Assembly (NCBI GenBank): GCA_934631005.1
Contig: CAKTXA010000002.1
Location: 62,001-126,000 of the forward strand
Origin: an uncultured Oscillospiraceae bacterium
GTDB taxonomy: Bacteria > Bacillota > Clostridia > Oscillospirales > Oscillospiraceae
DNA length: 64,000 nt
Direction of reading: 5' to 3'
How positions within the stretch are numbered: position 1 is the first letter of the stretch; the number at the start of each line of letters is the position of its first letter. The notes beneath the pieces were generated by a model. It saw only the letters and a program-made list of their open reading frames with translations, ran no database searches and was not told the DNA's origin. This document shows, piece after piece, positions 33,377-41,133 of the stretch. A program made the position numbers and the translations under genes.

Positions 33377-33685
33377 TTATCTGCGCGGCTGCAGCCGCTT
33401 GCCGCTCCACTGCTTCTCCTCCCCGCCCTGGGCGCGGAAACGCCGGATGGCGTTGATGATGAGCATGACGATATACACGCCGAGGAAGGCGATCACAACG
33501 ATATTTTCCGTTTTGCTGCCGCCCGCCGCGCCGCCGAGCCCCAGCGTCTGTGAGATGCTGCTGCGGCCGCCGTCGGTCAGCACAAGGTAGATCAGCACGG
33601 CGGAGACGATCAGCTTGATCGCGAAGGAGACCTTCAGACGCGTCGTCTGCTGCTGTTTCTGCTGTTCAGCTTTTTGCTTTTTCAT
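33377..33685 (-). CDS. Small two-span membrane protein of the PTS operon
   Basis: 102 residues, not recognised. It has a Gln/Lys-rich N-terminus, membrane segments at about residues 20-40 (FAIKLIVSAVLIYLVLT) and 60-82 (IVVIAFLGVYIVMLIINAI), and a basic C-terminus. Its position just downstream of the EIICD gene suggests an accessory to the permease. It starts at ATG 33685 behind AGGAG. No cysteines or catalytic motifs are apparent. Confidence 0.7.
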   Translation of the reverse strand: MKKQKAEQQKQQQTTRLKVSFAIKLIVSAVLIYLVLTDGGRSSISQTLGLGGAAGGSKTENIVVIAFLGVYIVMLIINAIRRFRAQGGEEKQWSGKRLQPRR

Positions 33686-33723
33686 GGTCGTCGCTCCTGT
33701 CGTATATGGAGTTTGCGGGGGTA

Positions 33724-33753
33724 CCTGCGGGCCCGCCGGAGCGGACCCGCAGG
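33724..33753 (-). other. Intercistronic hairpin after the EIICD gene
   Basis: A 12-bp interrupted GC stem with a CGGA loop and no U-run lies in the 97-bp gap between the EIICD and the small membrane protein genes. It probably protects the upstream PTS message or slows read-through, giving unequal expression. Confidence 0.5.
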
Positions 33754-33782
33754 CGGTTCAGATCACTGCGGCATCGCGCGGA

Positions 33783-35429
33783 TCAGCAGAGGATCCCCAG
33801 CGCGCCGAACACGGCGGACACCGCGAGCAGCAGCAGCGTTGCCTTGAGGTTGTTTGCGCCCTTGCGCTTTTTCAGATACAGGTAGACCAGCATCACGGCC
33901 GCCAGCGGCAGCAGGCCCGGCAGGATCGCGTCGAAGAATTCCGTCTGGAGGCTGAACACCTCGGTGGACTTCGGGATCACGATGCCGCAGGTCACCGCAA
34001 CATTTTCCGCCGCCATCGCGCCCATCACGAACAGGCCGATGACGCTGAAGAAGGTAACGATGGTCTGGATGGCGTTGTTCTGCATGATGGCCGCAGCCGA
34101 CTTGGTGCCGAGCTTGTAGCCGGTGTTGTACATGAAGAAGCCCTCGGCCACCAGGATGACGTACAGCAGCACGTCGTAGACGATCGGCGCCCAGATCGCG
34201 CCCTGCTGGGCAAAGCCCATGAAGAACGCCGTGAGCAGCGGCTTGATGGTCGCGTAGTTGAGCGTGTCGCCGATGCCGGCAAACGGGCCCATCATACCGG
34301 TCTTGATGGAGTTGATGAGCTCGCCGCTCGTCGCCTCGTCGGGCGCAACGCCCTGACGCAGCTCGGAAGCGCGCTGCTCCTCAAGCGAGAGGACGATGCC
34401 GGGGATGATGCCGCCGATCATGTTCTCGGTGATGAAGAACTCCATGTGGCGCTTCAGGCCCTCGATCTGCTCGTCCTTGTTGTCGGGATACAGCTCCTGC
34501 AGCGCGGGGACCATGGTGTAGGCCATACCGGCTGCCTGCAGACGTTCGACGTTGTCCACGTGGCAGATGGCGGCGCGCCAGCGCATCCAGGTGCGCATGA
34601 ACGTCTTTTTGCTGATCAGGCGGTTATCCCAGAACGCCTTCTGCTCCGCCTTGGTCTGCTTGCTGCCCTTGAAGAAGTCGAAGATGCCGCCGGTCTCGCC
34701 CTTGCGGGTGGACTCGATGTACAGCCAGCTCAGGAAGATGCCGAGCAGCGCGCTGGGCAGGCTGCCGAGGCCCGTATACTGCGAGAAGAAGAAGCCCGCA
34801 ATGAAGAACGGGATAAGCTTGCCCTTGCCGATGACCATGATGACCATCGCAAAGCCGAGCGCCGGCATCATGCCGCCCGCAACGGTAAAGATGTTCTGCA
34901 GCACCTCGGGCATGCCGTTCATCAGGAAGCCAAGGCCCTGCACGCCGAACTTGACGACCAGCGTCATCGGCAGCCAGAAGCACAGCGCGCGGATCAGATC
35001 GCCGTAAACAAAGATCGTTCTGCCAAGCGCCTTGGTGTCGCCCTTTTCGGCGCAGCGGTCGCACTTGTGGACCGTCCAGACCTGCAGGACGCGGTTGAGC
35101 GTGTTGAGCTGAGCCATGATCAGCGACGCCGCGGCCGCAACGACCAGCGCCTCCTCCAGGGAGATCCCCTGCGTGATCACCATGGCGGTGGAGATAATGC
35201 CGGCCGCCGCCTTGTCAACGGGCTTCGCGCCGCCGACAGCCGTCAGCGCGAGGTACATCGGCTGGATCGTGCCGCCGACGATAACGCCGGTGCGCACATC
35301 GCCGAGGATCAGACCGGTCAGCATGGAAACGAACATCAGATCGGTAAAGCAGTAAGTCCACGGAACGAAGATCTCACCGCATTCGATCCAGTACAGAGCA
35401 CCGATCAGAATGGCTTGCAGTAATGTCAT
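33783..35429 (-). CDS. PTS permease with fused EIIC and EIID domains, mannose/sorbose family
   Basis: A 548-residue membrane protein. Residues ~1-265 match EIIC (LIGALYWIE, GDVRTGVIVGGTIQPMYL split by its gate Gly-Gly), and ~270-548 match EIID (ISKKTFMRTWMRWRA, then LQAAGMAYTMVPAL, GPFAGIGDTLNYATIKPLL). In most bacteria these are two proteins; here they are one chain without a stop. Together they form the sugar channel that phosphorylates its substrate using EIIB. It lies 52 bp after the EIIA gene. The sugar specificity (mannose, fructose, sorbose, GlcNAc-type and others) is not evident. Confidence 0.93.
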   Translation of the reverse strand: MTLLQAILIGALYWIECGEIFVPWTYCFTDLMFVSMLTGLILGDVRTGVIVGGTIQPMYLALTAVGGAKPVDKAAAGIISTAMVITQGISLEEALVVAAAASLIMAQLNTLNRVLQVWTVHKCDRCAEKGDTKALGRTIFVYGDLIRALCFWLPMTLVVKFGVQGLGFLMNGMPEVLQNIFTVAGGMMPALGFAMVIMVIGKGKLIPFFIAGFFFSQYTGLGSLPSALLGIFLSWLYIESTRKGETGGIFDFFKGSKQTKAEQKAFWDNRLISKKTFMRTWMRWRAAICHVDNVERLQAAGMAYTMVPALQELYPDNKDEQIEGLKRHMEFFITENMIGGIIPGIVLSLEEQRASELRQGVAPDEATSGELINSIKTGMMGPFAGIGDTLNYATIKPLLTAFFMGFAQQGAIWAPIVYDVLLYVILVAEGFFMYNTGYKLGTKSAAAIMQNNAIQTIVTFFSVIGLFVMGAMAAENVAVTCGIVIPKSTEVFSLQTEFFDAILPGLLPLAAVMLVYLYLKKRKGANNLKATLLLLAVSAVFGALGILC

Positions 35430-35481
35430 TTCTTCTTTTCCTTTCTGTCATTCTTTTTCCTCATCTGTGGAAGCGGAGCGC

Positions 35482-35877
35482 TCAGGTGTGCAGGTAGATG
35501 CCTTGAATGCCGTCTCTCCCCTCCTTCTGTGCGTTTTCCCAAAGCTCTTCCAGAGACGAAGTATCCTTGTTCATAATGAGCTCGATCAGAAGCGGCAGAT
35601 TCACGCCGGTGATGAGCCGGTAGTCCGCGCTGCGGAACACGGAGATGCAGGTGTTGCACGGGCTGGCGCCGAACAGATCGGCGCAGATGAGAAACTGGTC
35701 GTCCGGGTGGGCCTCCAGAATGGCGCGGGCGCGGGCCTCAAACGCCTCCGGCTCGTCCTCCGGCATCATGCCGATCGCCGAGATCTGCGAGGCTGTCTGC
35801 GGGCCCACGATCATCCCGACCGTTTCCACAAAGCTCTCCGCCAGACGCCCGTGTGTGCATACGATAAGCTGGATCAT
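35482..35877 (-). CDS. PTS EIIA, mannose/fructose/sorbose family
   Basis: A 131-residue canonical man-type EIIA. Phosphoacceptor His9 is in VCTHGRLAES. The fold landmarks DLFGASPCNTC and TGVNLPLLIEL are intact. It is the first gene of the operon, with ATG 35877 behind AAAGGAG, and would carry phosphate from HPr to the EIIB at 30943-31440. Palindromic operator candidates lie 140-170 bp upstream. Confidence 0.95.
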   Translation of the reverse strand: MIQLIVCTHGRLAESFVETVGMIVGPQTASQISAIGMMPEDEPEAFEARARAILEAHPDDQFLICADLFGASPCNTCISVFRSADYRLITGVNLPLLIELIMNKDTSSLEELWENAQKEGRDGIQGIYLHT

Positions 35878-35949
35878 GTCAACTGCTCCTTTTCGCGCCC
35901 CCGCCGCAATGTTTGCGCAAGGGTCAACTTGTTGTGTCTATCTTGCTAC

Positions 35950-36100
35950 GCAGGCGAAAAAATGTACAGTCATTCTTTTAGGCCCGCGATGAAGGAAGCA
36001 ATGGGACGGATTGTCGGCATTTGCCAAGGCAAATCGCGCGATTTTGTGCACTTTCGACAATTTTCCCTCCAGTTTCCGCCTTTTCTCCCCGAAAACGCAA
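35950..36100 (-). promoter_or_regulatory. Upstream regulatory region of the PTS-aldolase-Dha operon, two overlapping palindromes
   Basis: A 16-bp dyad (ATTTGCC, two bases, GGCAAAT) lies at 36019-36034. It is overlapped by a perfect 14-bp palindrome AAATCGCGCGATTT at 36031-36044. These are good operator candidates for the PRD regulator or a LacI-type protein. I could not find a convincing -35/-10 pair or a -24/-12 sigma-54 element between here and ATG 35877, which fits a promoter that needs an activator. Confidence 0.5.
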
Positions 36101-36148
36101 AAACAGCCCGGGCGGAACGTGATGGATCCACGTCCCGTCCGGGCTGTT
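36097..36148 (-). terminator. Terminator-like hairpin with 18-bp stem
   Basis: A stem of 18 pairs including two G-U (36104-36121 with 36129-36146), a seven-base loop, and GUUUUUG on the minus strand. It is the second hairpin downstream of rpsU and may insulate the PTS operon from rpsU read-through. Confidence 0.6.
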
Positions 36149-36202
36149 GAAAGCTGTGTTCTGCACTCTGTGGGTGAAGGGCCTGCGGAAAACTGCCGCG
36201 CC

Positions 36203-36236
36203 AAACATAACGCCGGGACGCGTTCACGTCCCGGCG
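36203..36236 (+). repeat. 34-bp exact repeat with hairpin, copy 2
   Basis: Identical to 23653-23686, and preceded by a similar CTGCCGC block. There is no coding gene just upstream on the plus strand, unlike copy 1, and no U-run follows. It may be a mobile hairpin or the relic of a gene end. Confidence 0.75.
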
Positions 36237-36250
36237 CTGCCTGCGCAAGG

Positions 36251-36284
36251 AAAAGGACGCCGCACAAATGTGCGGCGTCCTTTT
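36251..36284 (-). terminator. Terminator of rpsU
   Basis: A 15-bp stem including A/T flanks (36251-36265 with 36270-36284) with an AAAT loop and U4 on the minus strand, 24 bp past the rpsU stop. It is symmetric, so it could act in both directions. Confidence 0.9.
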
Positions 36285-36307
36285 GATCCAAAGCTATATG
36301 GGAGAGA

Positions 36308-36490
36308 TCAATAGAACTTTTTACGGTTCTTGCGAGCTGCTTCAGACTTCTGCTTACGCTTCAGGCTGGGGCTTACATAGTGCTCTCTCTTCTTGACCTC
36401 GGCGATGACACCCGCCTTGGCGCAGCTTCTCTTAAAGCGCTTGAGAGCGTTCTCCAGGGACTCGCCTTCCTTGACGCGAACTTCAGACAT
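36308..36490 (-). CDS. rpsU: Small ribosomal subunit protein bS21
   Basis: A 60-residue S21 with the conserved start [21 protein letters not shown], cited here as [10 protein letters not shown] and LKRFKR, and a strongly basic C-terminus ([14 protein letters not shown]). It binds the 30S platform near the anti-Shine-Dalgarno region and influences initiation. It has GGAGGG upstream, a consensus promoter and its own terminator, so it is a single-gene transcript. Length is typical for Firmicutes. Confidence 0.98.
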   Translation of the reverse strand: MSEVRVKEGESLENALKRFKRSCAKAGVIAEVKKREHYVSPSLKRKQKSEAARKNRKKFY

Positions 36491-36558
36491 TGTTTTCCCT
36501 CCCTCCGATGCAACCGGCTCGATCCAGGTCGCTTTCAGGGCCGAATATCGGCTAGGTT

Positions 36559-36587
36559 ATTATAGTCATAAGGCGGCGGATTGTCAA
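36559..36587 (-). promoter_or_regulatory. Consensus promoter of rpsU
   Basis: Minus strand: TTGACA at 36582-36587, exactly 17 bases, then TATAAT at 36559-36564. Both hexamers match the sigma-A consensus fully. It lies in the gap after leuS. Confidence 0.93.
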
Positions 36588-36622
36588 GAATTTTTTCTGA
36601 TTCTGGTAAAAAATCCGCAGAC

Positions 36623-39127
36623 TCATTTTACGATGAGGTTCACGAGCTTGTTTTTGACCAGAATGGTCTTGACGATCTGCTTGCCCTCGACGAAGCGGGC
36701 GACCTTTTCGTTCTTGAGCGCCTCGGCCACCACGGCGTCCTGCTCGCTGTCCACGGGCACGGTGACGGTGCCGCGGAGCTTGCCGAGCACCTGCACGGCC
36801 ATCTCGACCGTGGAGGCGGTCATCTTGCCCTCGTCAAATTCCGGCCACGGCATCTGCATCGCCATTTTACCGGTCTTTGCCGCGTAGCCCGTCAGCTCCC
36901 ACATCTCCTCGACCATATGCGGCGCGAAGGGGCTGAGCAGAAGCATCAGCGTCTCCAGATCGCCCTTTGTCAGGCCGTTGGCGTAGAATTCGTTCACCAG
37001 CGTCATCAGCGCGGCGATGGCGGTGTTGAGCTTCAGCTCGTCGATGTCCTTGGTGACCTTCTTGATGGCCTTATGGACAGACGGAGCGTTCTTTTCCGAG
37101 ACCTCCAAGCTGTCCGCGGCCTGATCCATCAGGTTCCACACACGGTCCAGGAAGCGCTTGCAGCCCTTCACGGCGTCGTCCGACCACGTGGCGACCTTTT
37201 CAAAATCGCCGATGAACATGATATACAGGCGCATCGTGTCGGCGCCATAGGCCTTCACGACGTCGTCGGGGTTCACGACGTTGCCGAGCGACTTCGACAT
37301 CTTGACGGCCGGGCGCAGCGCCTGATTGCCGTATTTTTCGATGAGCGCCTGCTTCTCCTCTTCCGTTTTGGCGTTGCCCACATAGTGCGGGTTCTGGCCT
37401 AGGATCATGCCGTGGCTCGTGCGCTTGGCATACGGCTCCTTCGTGTGCACCACGCCGATGTCGTACAGGAACTTGTGCCAGAAGCGGGAGTAGAGCAGAT
37501 GGAGCGTGGTGTGCTCCATGCCGCCGTTATACCAGTCGACGGGGCCCCAGTATTCTTCTGCTTCCTTCGACACGGGCAGCTTATCGTCATGCGGGTCCAT
37601 ATAGCGCAGATAGTACCAGCTGGAGCCGGCCCACTGCGGCATGGTGTCGGTCTCGCGCTTCGCGGGCGCGCCGCAGCACGGACAGGTGGTGTTCACCCAG
37701 TCGGGCATCTTGGAGATGGGGCTCTCGCCGTCGTCAGTCGGCTCATAACTCTCCACCTGCGGCAGGACGAGCGGGAGCTGATCCTCCGGCACGGGCACCC
37801 AGCCGCATTTTTCGCACCAGATCATCGGGATCGGCTCGCCCCAGTAGCGCTGGCGGGAGAACACCCAGTCGCGCAGCTTGTAGTTGACCTTTTCGTGGCC
37901 CCAGCCCTGATCCACCGCGTACTTTTTCATCGCCGGGATAGCCTCTTTCACGGTCATGCCGTTGAGGAAGCCGGAGTTGACCATGATGCCGGTGTCGTCC
38001 TTGAGCGTGAAGGCTTCCTTTGTGATGTCGCCGCCCTGCACGACCTCCACGATGGGGATGCCGAACTTTGTGGCAAAGTCCCAGTCACGCTGGTCGTGGC
38101 CCGGCACGCCCATGACGATGCCGGTGCCGTAGCCCATGAGGACGTAGTCGGAGACGAACATCGGCACGACCTTGCCGTTCGCAGGGTTCACGACCTCGAT
38201 GCCGTCCAGACGCACGCCGGTCTTGTCGTGGTTGAGTTCGCCGCGCTCAAAGTCGGATTTACGCGCCGCCGCCGCCTGATAGGCAGCGACCTCATCCCAG
38301 TTGCGGATGCGCGGCTGCCATTTTTTGAGCAGCGGATGCTCGGGCGAGATGACGGTGTACGTCACGCCGAACAGCGTGTCAACACGGGTGGTGTAGACGG
38401 TGATGTCGTCCTCGGTGTTGGTCTTGAACGTGACTTCGGTACCGGTGGAGCGGCCGATCCAGTTTTTCTGCTGGGTCTTGACGCGCTCGATATAGTCCAG
38501 CCCCTCCAGGTCAAGGTCGTCGATCAGGCGGTCGGCGTATTTGGTGATGCGCAGCATCCACTGGCTCTTTTCCTTGCGGATGACGGGCGCGCCGCAGCGC
38601 TCACACACGCCCTCCACGACCTCTTCATTCGCCAGCACGCACTTGCAGCTCGTGCACCAGTTGACGGGCATGGTGGTCTTGTAGGCCAGGCCGTGCTTGA
38701 ACATCTGCAGGAAGATCCACTGCGTCCAGTGGTAGTACTTCGGGTCGGTCGTGTCGACCACGCGGTCCCAGTCAAAGCCGTAGCCGAGCATTTTGAGCTG
38801 GCGGGTGAAGTTCTCGATATTCTGCTTCGTCACGATGGACGGATGGATATGGTTTTTGATCGCGAAGTTCTCCGTGGGCAGGCCGAAGGCGTCAAAGCCG
38901 ATGGGATTCAGGACGTTGTAGCCCTGCATCCGCTTTTTGCGGCAGATGATGTCCATGGCGGTGAACGGCCGCGGATGGCCGACGTGGAGCCCCGCCGCCG
39001 ACGGGTACGGGAACTCGATCAGGCCGTAGAACTTCGGCCGCTTGTCGCCGGTAACGGCGACATAGGGCTTCGTCTGCTCCCACTTCTGCTGCCACTTCTT
39101 TTCGATGGCTGTAAAATCGTATTTCAT
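36623..39127 (-). CDS. leuS: Leucyl-tRNA synthetase
   Basis: An 834-residue class I synthetase charging tRNA(Leu). The HIGH-type motif is HVGH at 48-51 (AAGLHVGHPRPF), and KMSKS lies near residue 608 (VKMSKSLGN). The CP1 editing domain contains the conserved GTGIVMGVPGHDQRD region, and four-Cys zinc knuckles (CTSCKC, CERCGAP; CEKCGW, CPCCGAP) are present. The length is normal. ATG 39127 follows AGGAG. It is preceded by a T-box leader that senses uncharged tRNA(Leu). It is monocistronic; rpsU downstream has its own promoter. Confidence 0.98.
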   Translation of the reverse strand: MKYDFTAIEKKWQQKWEQTKPYVAVTGDKRPKFYGLIEFPYPSAAGLHVGHPRPFTAMDIICRKKRMQGYNVLNPIGFDAFGLPTENFAIKNHIHPSIVTKQNIENFTRQLKMLGYGFDWDRVVDTTDPKYYHWTQWIFLQMFKHGLAYKTTMPVNWCTSCKCVLANEEVVEGVCERCGAPVIRKEKSQWMLRITKYADRLIDDLDLEGLDYIERVKTQQKNWIGRSTGTEVTFKTNTEDDITVYTTRVDTLFGVTYTVISPEHPLLKKWQPRIRNWDEVAAYQAAAARKSDFERGELNHDKTGVRLDGIEVVNPANGKVVPMFVSDYVLMGYGTGIVMGVPGHDQRDWDFATKFGIPIVEVVQGGDITKEAFTLKDDTGIMVNSGFLNGMTVKEAIPAMKKYAVDQGWGHEKVNYKLRDWVFSRQRYWGEPIPMIWCEKCGWVPVPEDQLPLVLPQVESYEPTDDGESPISKMPDWVNTTCPCCGAPAKRETDTMPQWAGSSWYYLRYMDPHDDKLPVSKEAEEYWGPVDWYNGGMEHTTLHLLYSRFWHKFLYDIGVVHTKEPYAKRTSHGMILGQNPHYVGNAKTEEEKQALIEKYGNQALRPAVKMSKSLGNVVNPDDVVKAYGADTMRLYIMFIGDFEKVATWSDDAVKGCKRFLDRVWNLMDQAADSLEVSEKNAPSVHKAIKKVTKDIDELKLNTAIAALMTLVNEFYANGLTKGDLETLMLLLSPFAPHMVEEMWELTGYAAKTGKMAMQMPWPEFDEGKMTASTVEMAVQVLGKLRGTVTVPVDSEQDAVVAEALKNEKVARFVEGKQIVKTILVKNKLVNLIVK

Positions 39128-39129
39128 AC

Positions 39130-39376
39130 TGCACTCCTAAAAATATTGCCCCTGACTGCCTTAACGCAGTCAGGGGCGTAAATTACAAATTACGCGGTAC
39201 CACCCTGATTCCGGCGAACATCGCCGCTTGGGGGCCTGTAACGCGGCCAGACGCCCCGGCCTGTTCAGCCGGAGGACTCCGAGACCAGTACAGCGCAGCG
39301 CCGCTCCCGGCTCACACCAGCCGCCGGGTCTCTGAAAGCCGCCATCCGCGCCTTTTTCTCTTCACTGTCTTTGTTC
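39130..39376 (-). promoter_or_regulatory. T-box leader (tRNA-Leu-sensing) of leuS
   Basis: On the minus strand the invariant T-box GGGTGGTACCGCG occupies 39193-39205. A 12-bp terminator stem (39148-39159 with 39166-39177) and an AUAUUUUUAG tail follow. Upstream lie a long GC-rich Stem I with GGTGTGAGCC in its distal part, and AGAGACC/GGTCTC pairing. The specifier is probably the CTG or CTC in the 3' side of Stem I near 39278-39285; both are leucine codons. Uncharged tRNA(Leu) would form the antiterminator and permit leuS transcription. Confidence 0.93.
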
Positions 39377-39382
39377 TTCGCT

Positions 39383-39411
39383 ATTCTACGTTGCCGCGCG
39401 GGATTTGTCAA
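39383..39411 (-). promoter_or_regulatory. Promoter of the leuS T-box transcript
   Basis: Minus strand: TTGACA at 39406-39411, 17 bases, then TAGAAT at 39383-39388. It lies directly behind the rsfS stop codon. Confidence 0.88.
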
Positions 39412-39427
39412 GCCCGCGCGGAAAAAC

Positions 39428-39790
39428 TCAGTGTTCGCCGATCACCGACGTCAGGTTTAAGCGTTTGCCGTCCTGCCACAGGCGCTCCAGATCGTAAAAC
39501 GCCCGCGCTTCCTCGGTGAATACGTGCACCACCAGGCAGCCGAAATCCAGCAGCACCCATGTGCCGCTGCGGTGCCCCTCGCGGTTCAGCACCTGCTCGC
39601 CCTTGGCCTCCAGCGCCTCCTCCACGGCGTCGCACAGCGTTTTGACGTGCGTGTTCGACGTGGCCGTGCAGATCAGGAAATAATCCGCCAGCGTGGAAAT
39701 GTCGGTGATCTCGATCAGGGCCAGATTCAGTCCCTTCTTTTCGTCCAGTGCCTTTGCGGCAGCCGCCGCGACTTCTTTTGCAGGGATCAT
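39428..39790 (-). CDS. rsfS: Ribosomal silencing factor RsfS
   Basis: A 120-residue RsfS/Iojap protein. It binds bL14 (uL14) on the 50S subunit and blocks subunit joining when nutrients run low. Recognisable segments are LADYFLICTATSNTHVKTLCDAV (cited by ADYFLI and SNTHVK), GTWVLLDFG and VVHVFTEEARAFYDLERLW (HVFTEEAR). ATG 39790 follows GAGG. It is the last gene of the smc-to-rsfS cluster, beside nadD/yqeK and an LCP gene, a common clostridial order. Confidence 0.96.
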   Translation of the reverse strand: MIPAKEVAAAAAKALDEKKGLNLALIEITDISTLADYFLICTATSNTHVKTLCDAVEEALEAKGEQVLNREGHRSGTWVLLDFGCLVVHVFTEEARAFYDLERLWQDGKRLNLTSVIGEH

Positions 39791-39801
39791 ATCTCTACAC
39801 C

Positions 39802-41121
39802 TCATTCTTCTGTTTGTATTTGCTCGTGATCGTCCCAGAGCTCGCCCGAGGGCGTGTCCCAGAATTCTGTCTCATCCGGCGTCTCGGCGGTATCCGGCTC
39901 TGCCGGATCGTCCGCCGTGTCCGTCTCGCCGGTCTCCGCCGTCTCGTCCGGCGGAGTCTCGCCGTCCGCGGGCGTGTCCGCCTGCTCGGGCTCCGGCTCC
40001 GGCGCGCGCTCGGAGTCCCACTGATACGCCGCCGCCAGCTCCGGCGTGATGACATGGATGTTCGCCGCCGTGATCTGCGCGTCGTAGGGGTTAAAGGCTT
40101 CGTTCACGATCGACAGGATGCTCCAGTCGAACAGCGGATAGCACGACGCGCCGCGGATCATCATGCCCTGCCCCTCGGCGGTGTAGGTCGTGATCGAATC
40201 GCGGTCGCACTTGGCGAGCTGCTCGGCAAAATACAGCAGGTTCCCCACGTTCATATCCGTCACAGCGTAGGTCGAGAAGATCTCGGCGTACTGCTTGAGC
40301 TTCGTCAGGCTCTCCACGCGGATGGTCTGATCCATCAGCGCCAGCAGAAAATCCTGCTGCACCTTCGTGCGCTGAATATCCTGCGAGGCGTAGCCCTTGC
40401 GGAAGCGCACAAGCTCCATGGCGTGCTCGCCGTCGAGCAGCTGTTTTCCGGCCTTGAGGTCGATGTGCAGATCCTGCGAGGGATCATCGTAATACATATC
40501 CTGCGGCACGTCAAATTCTACGCCGCCGACCAAGTCCACCGCCGCCTTAAAGGCGTTCAGGTCGACGAGCAGATACCCGTCCATCTCAAAGCCGAGCAGC
40601 TGCGCCAGCGTCCGCTCCAGCCGCTCCATGCCCTCGCCCTTGCCGCCGGCGTAGACGGAGTTGATCTTCACCAGCGCGTCGCCGGACTCGATGGGCGTGT
40701 CGCGCGGGATGCTCAAAAGCGCCGCTTTTTTCTCGTTCACATCCAGATGGGCCACGATGATGGTGTCGGTGCGGTAGCCGTCGCCGTCCGTTCCGGCGAG
40801 CAGGATGTTGTAAACGCCGTCCAGATGGCTGACAGGCCGCTCCGTCTCCACCGGCTCCTCCGGCTCCTTCGGTGCTGCCGATGGATCGGTGCTCTCGACC
40901 GGCTTCGTCACCACCGGCAGCTCGCGGACGGTCTGCTTCGGCGCGGCCGCTTTTTTTGGCGGGCGGACGTAAAAATGCTTAACGGCCAGCACGCCCAGCG
41001 CCAGCACCGCCAGCACGGCAAATATGATCAGAAAAATGCGCACCGCGCGCGGCATTTTTCCGGGCTTATCCTCTTTTTTGCGGGCGAATTCCGCGTTTTT
41101 TCTTGTTCCGAAGAGTTTCAT
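39802..41121 (-). CDS. LytR-CpsA-Psr (LCP) family wall-polymer transferase
   Basis: A 439-residue protein with a short basic cytosolic N-terminus, one membrane span (about 28-50), a Pro/Glu-rich stalk, and an extracellular LCP domain. That domain is marked by LLAGTDGDGYRTDT, LLSIPRDT and RFRKGYASQDIQR, where the Asp and Arg residues bind the pyrophosphate of a lipid-linked polymer. LCP enzymes attach teichoic acid-like or capsular polymers to peptidoglycan. The last ~80 residues are a low-complexity Asp/Glu/Pro/Thr tail. It lies 12 bp from both neighbours. Confidence 0.93.
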   Translation of the reverse strand: MKLFGTRKNAEFARKKEDKPGKMPRAVRIFLIIFAVLAVLALGVLAVKHFYVRPPKKAAAPKQTVRELPVVTKPVESTDPSAAPKEPEEPVETERPVSHLDGVYNILLAGTDGDGYRTDTIIVAHLDVNEKKAALLSIPRDTPIESGDALVKINSVYAGGKGEGMERLERTLAQLLGFEMDGYLLVDLNAFKAAVDLVGGVEFDVPQDMYYDDPSQDLHIDLKAGKQLLDGEHAMELVRFRKGYASQDIQRTKVQQDFLLALMDQTIRVESLTKLKQYAEIFSTYAVTDMNVGNLLYFAEQLAKCDRDSITTYTAEGQGMMIRGASCYPLFDWSILSIVNEAFNPYDAQITAANIHVITPELAAAYQWDSERAPEPEPEQADTPADGETPPDETAETGETDTADDPAEPDTAETPDETEFWDTPSGELWDDHEQIQTEE

Positions 41122-41133
41122 GGATCTGCTGTT

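Noticed and set aside
35878..36018. A sigma-54 promoter for the mannose-family PTS
   Set aside because: No GG/GC pair with the -24/-12 spacing could be found, and the local regulator lacks the AAA domain that activates sigma-54 promoters.
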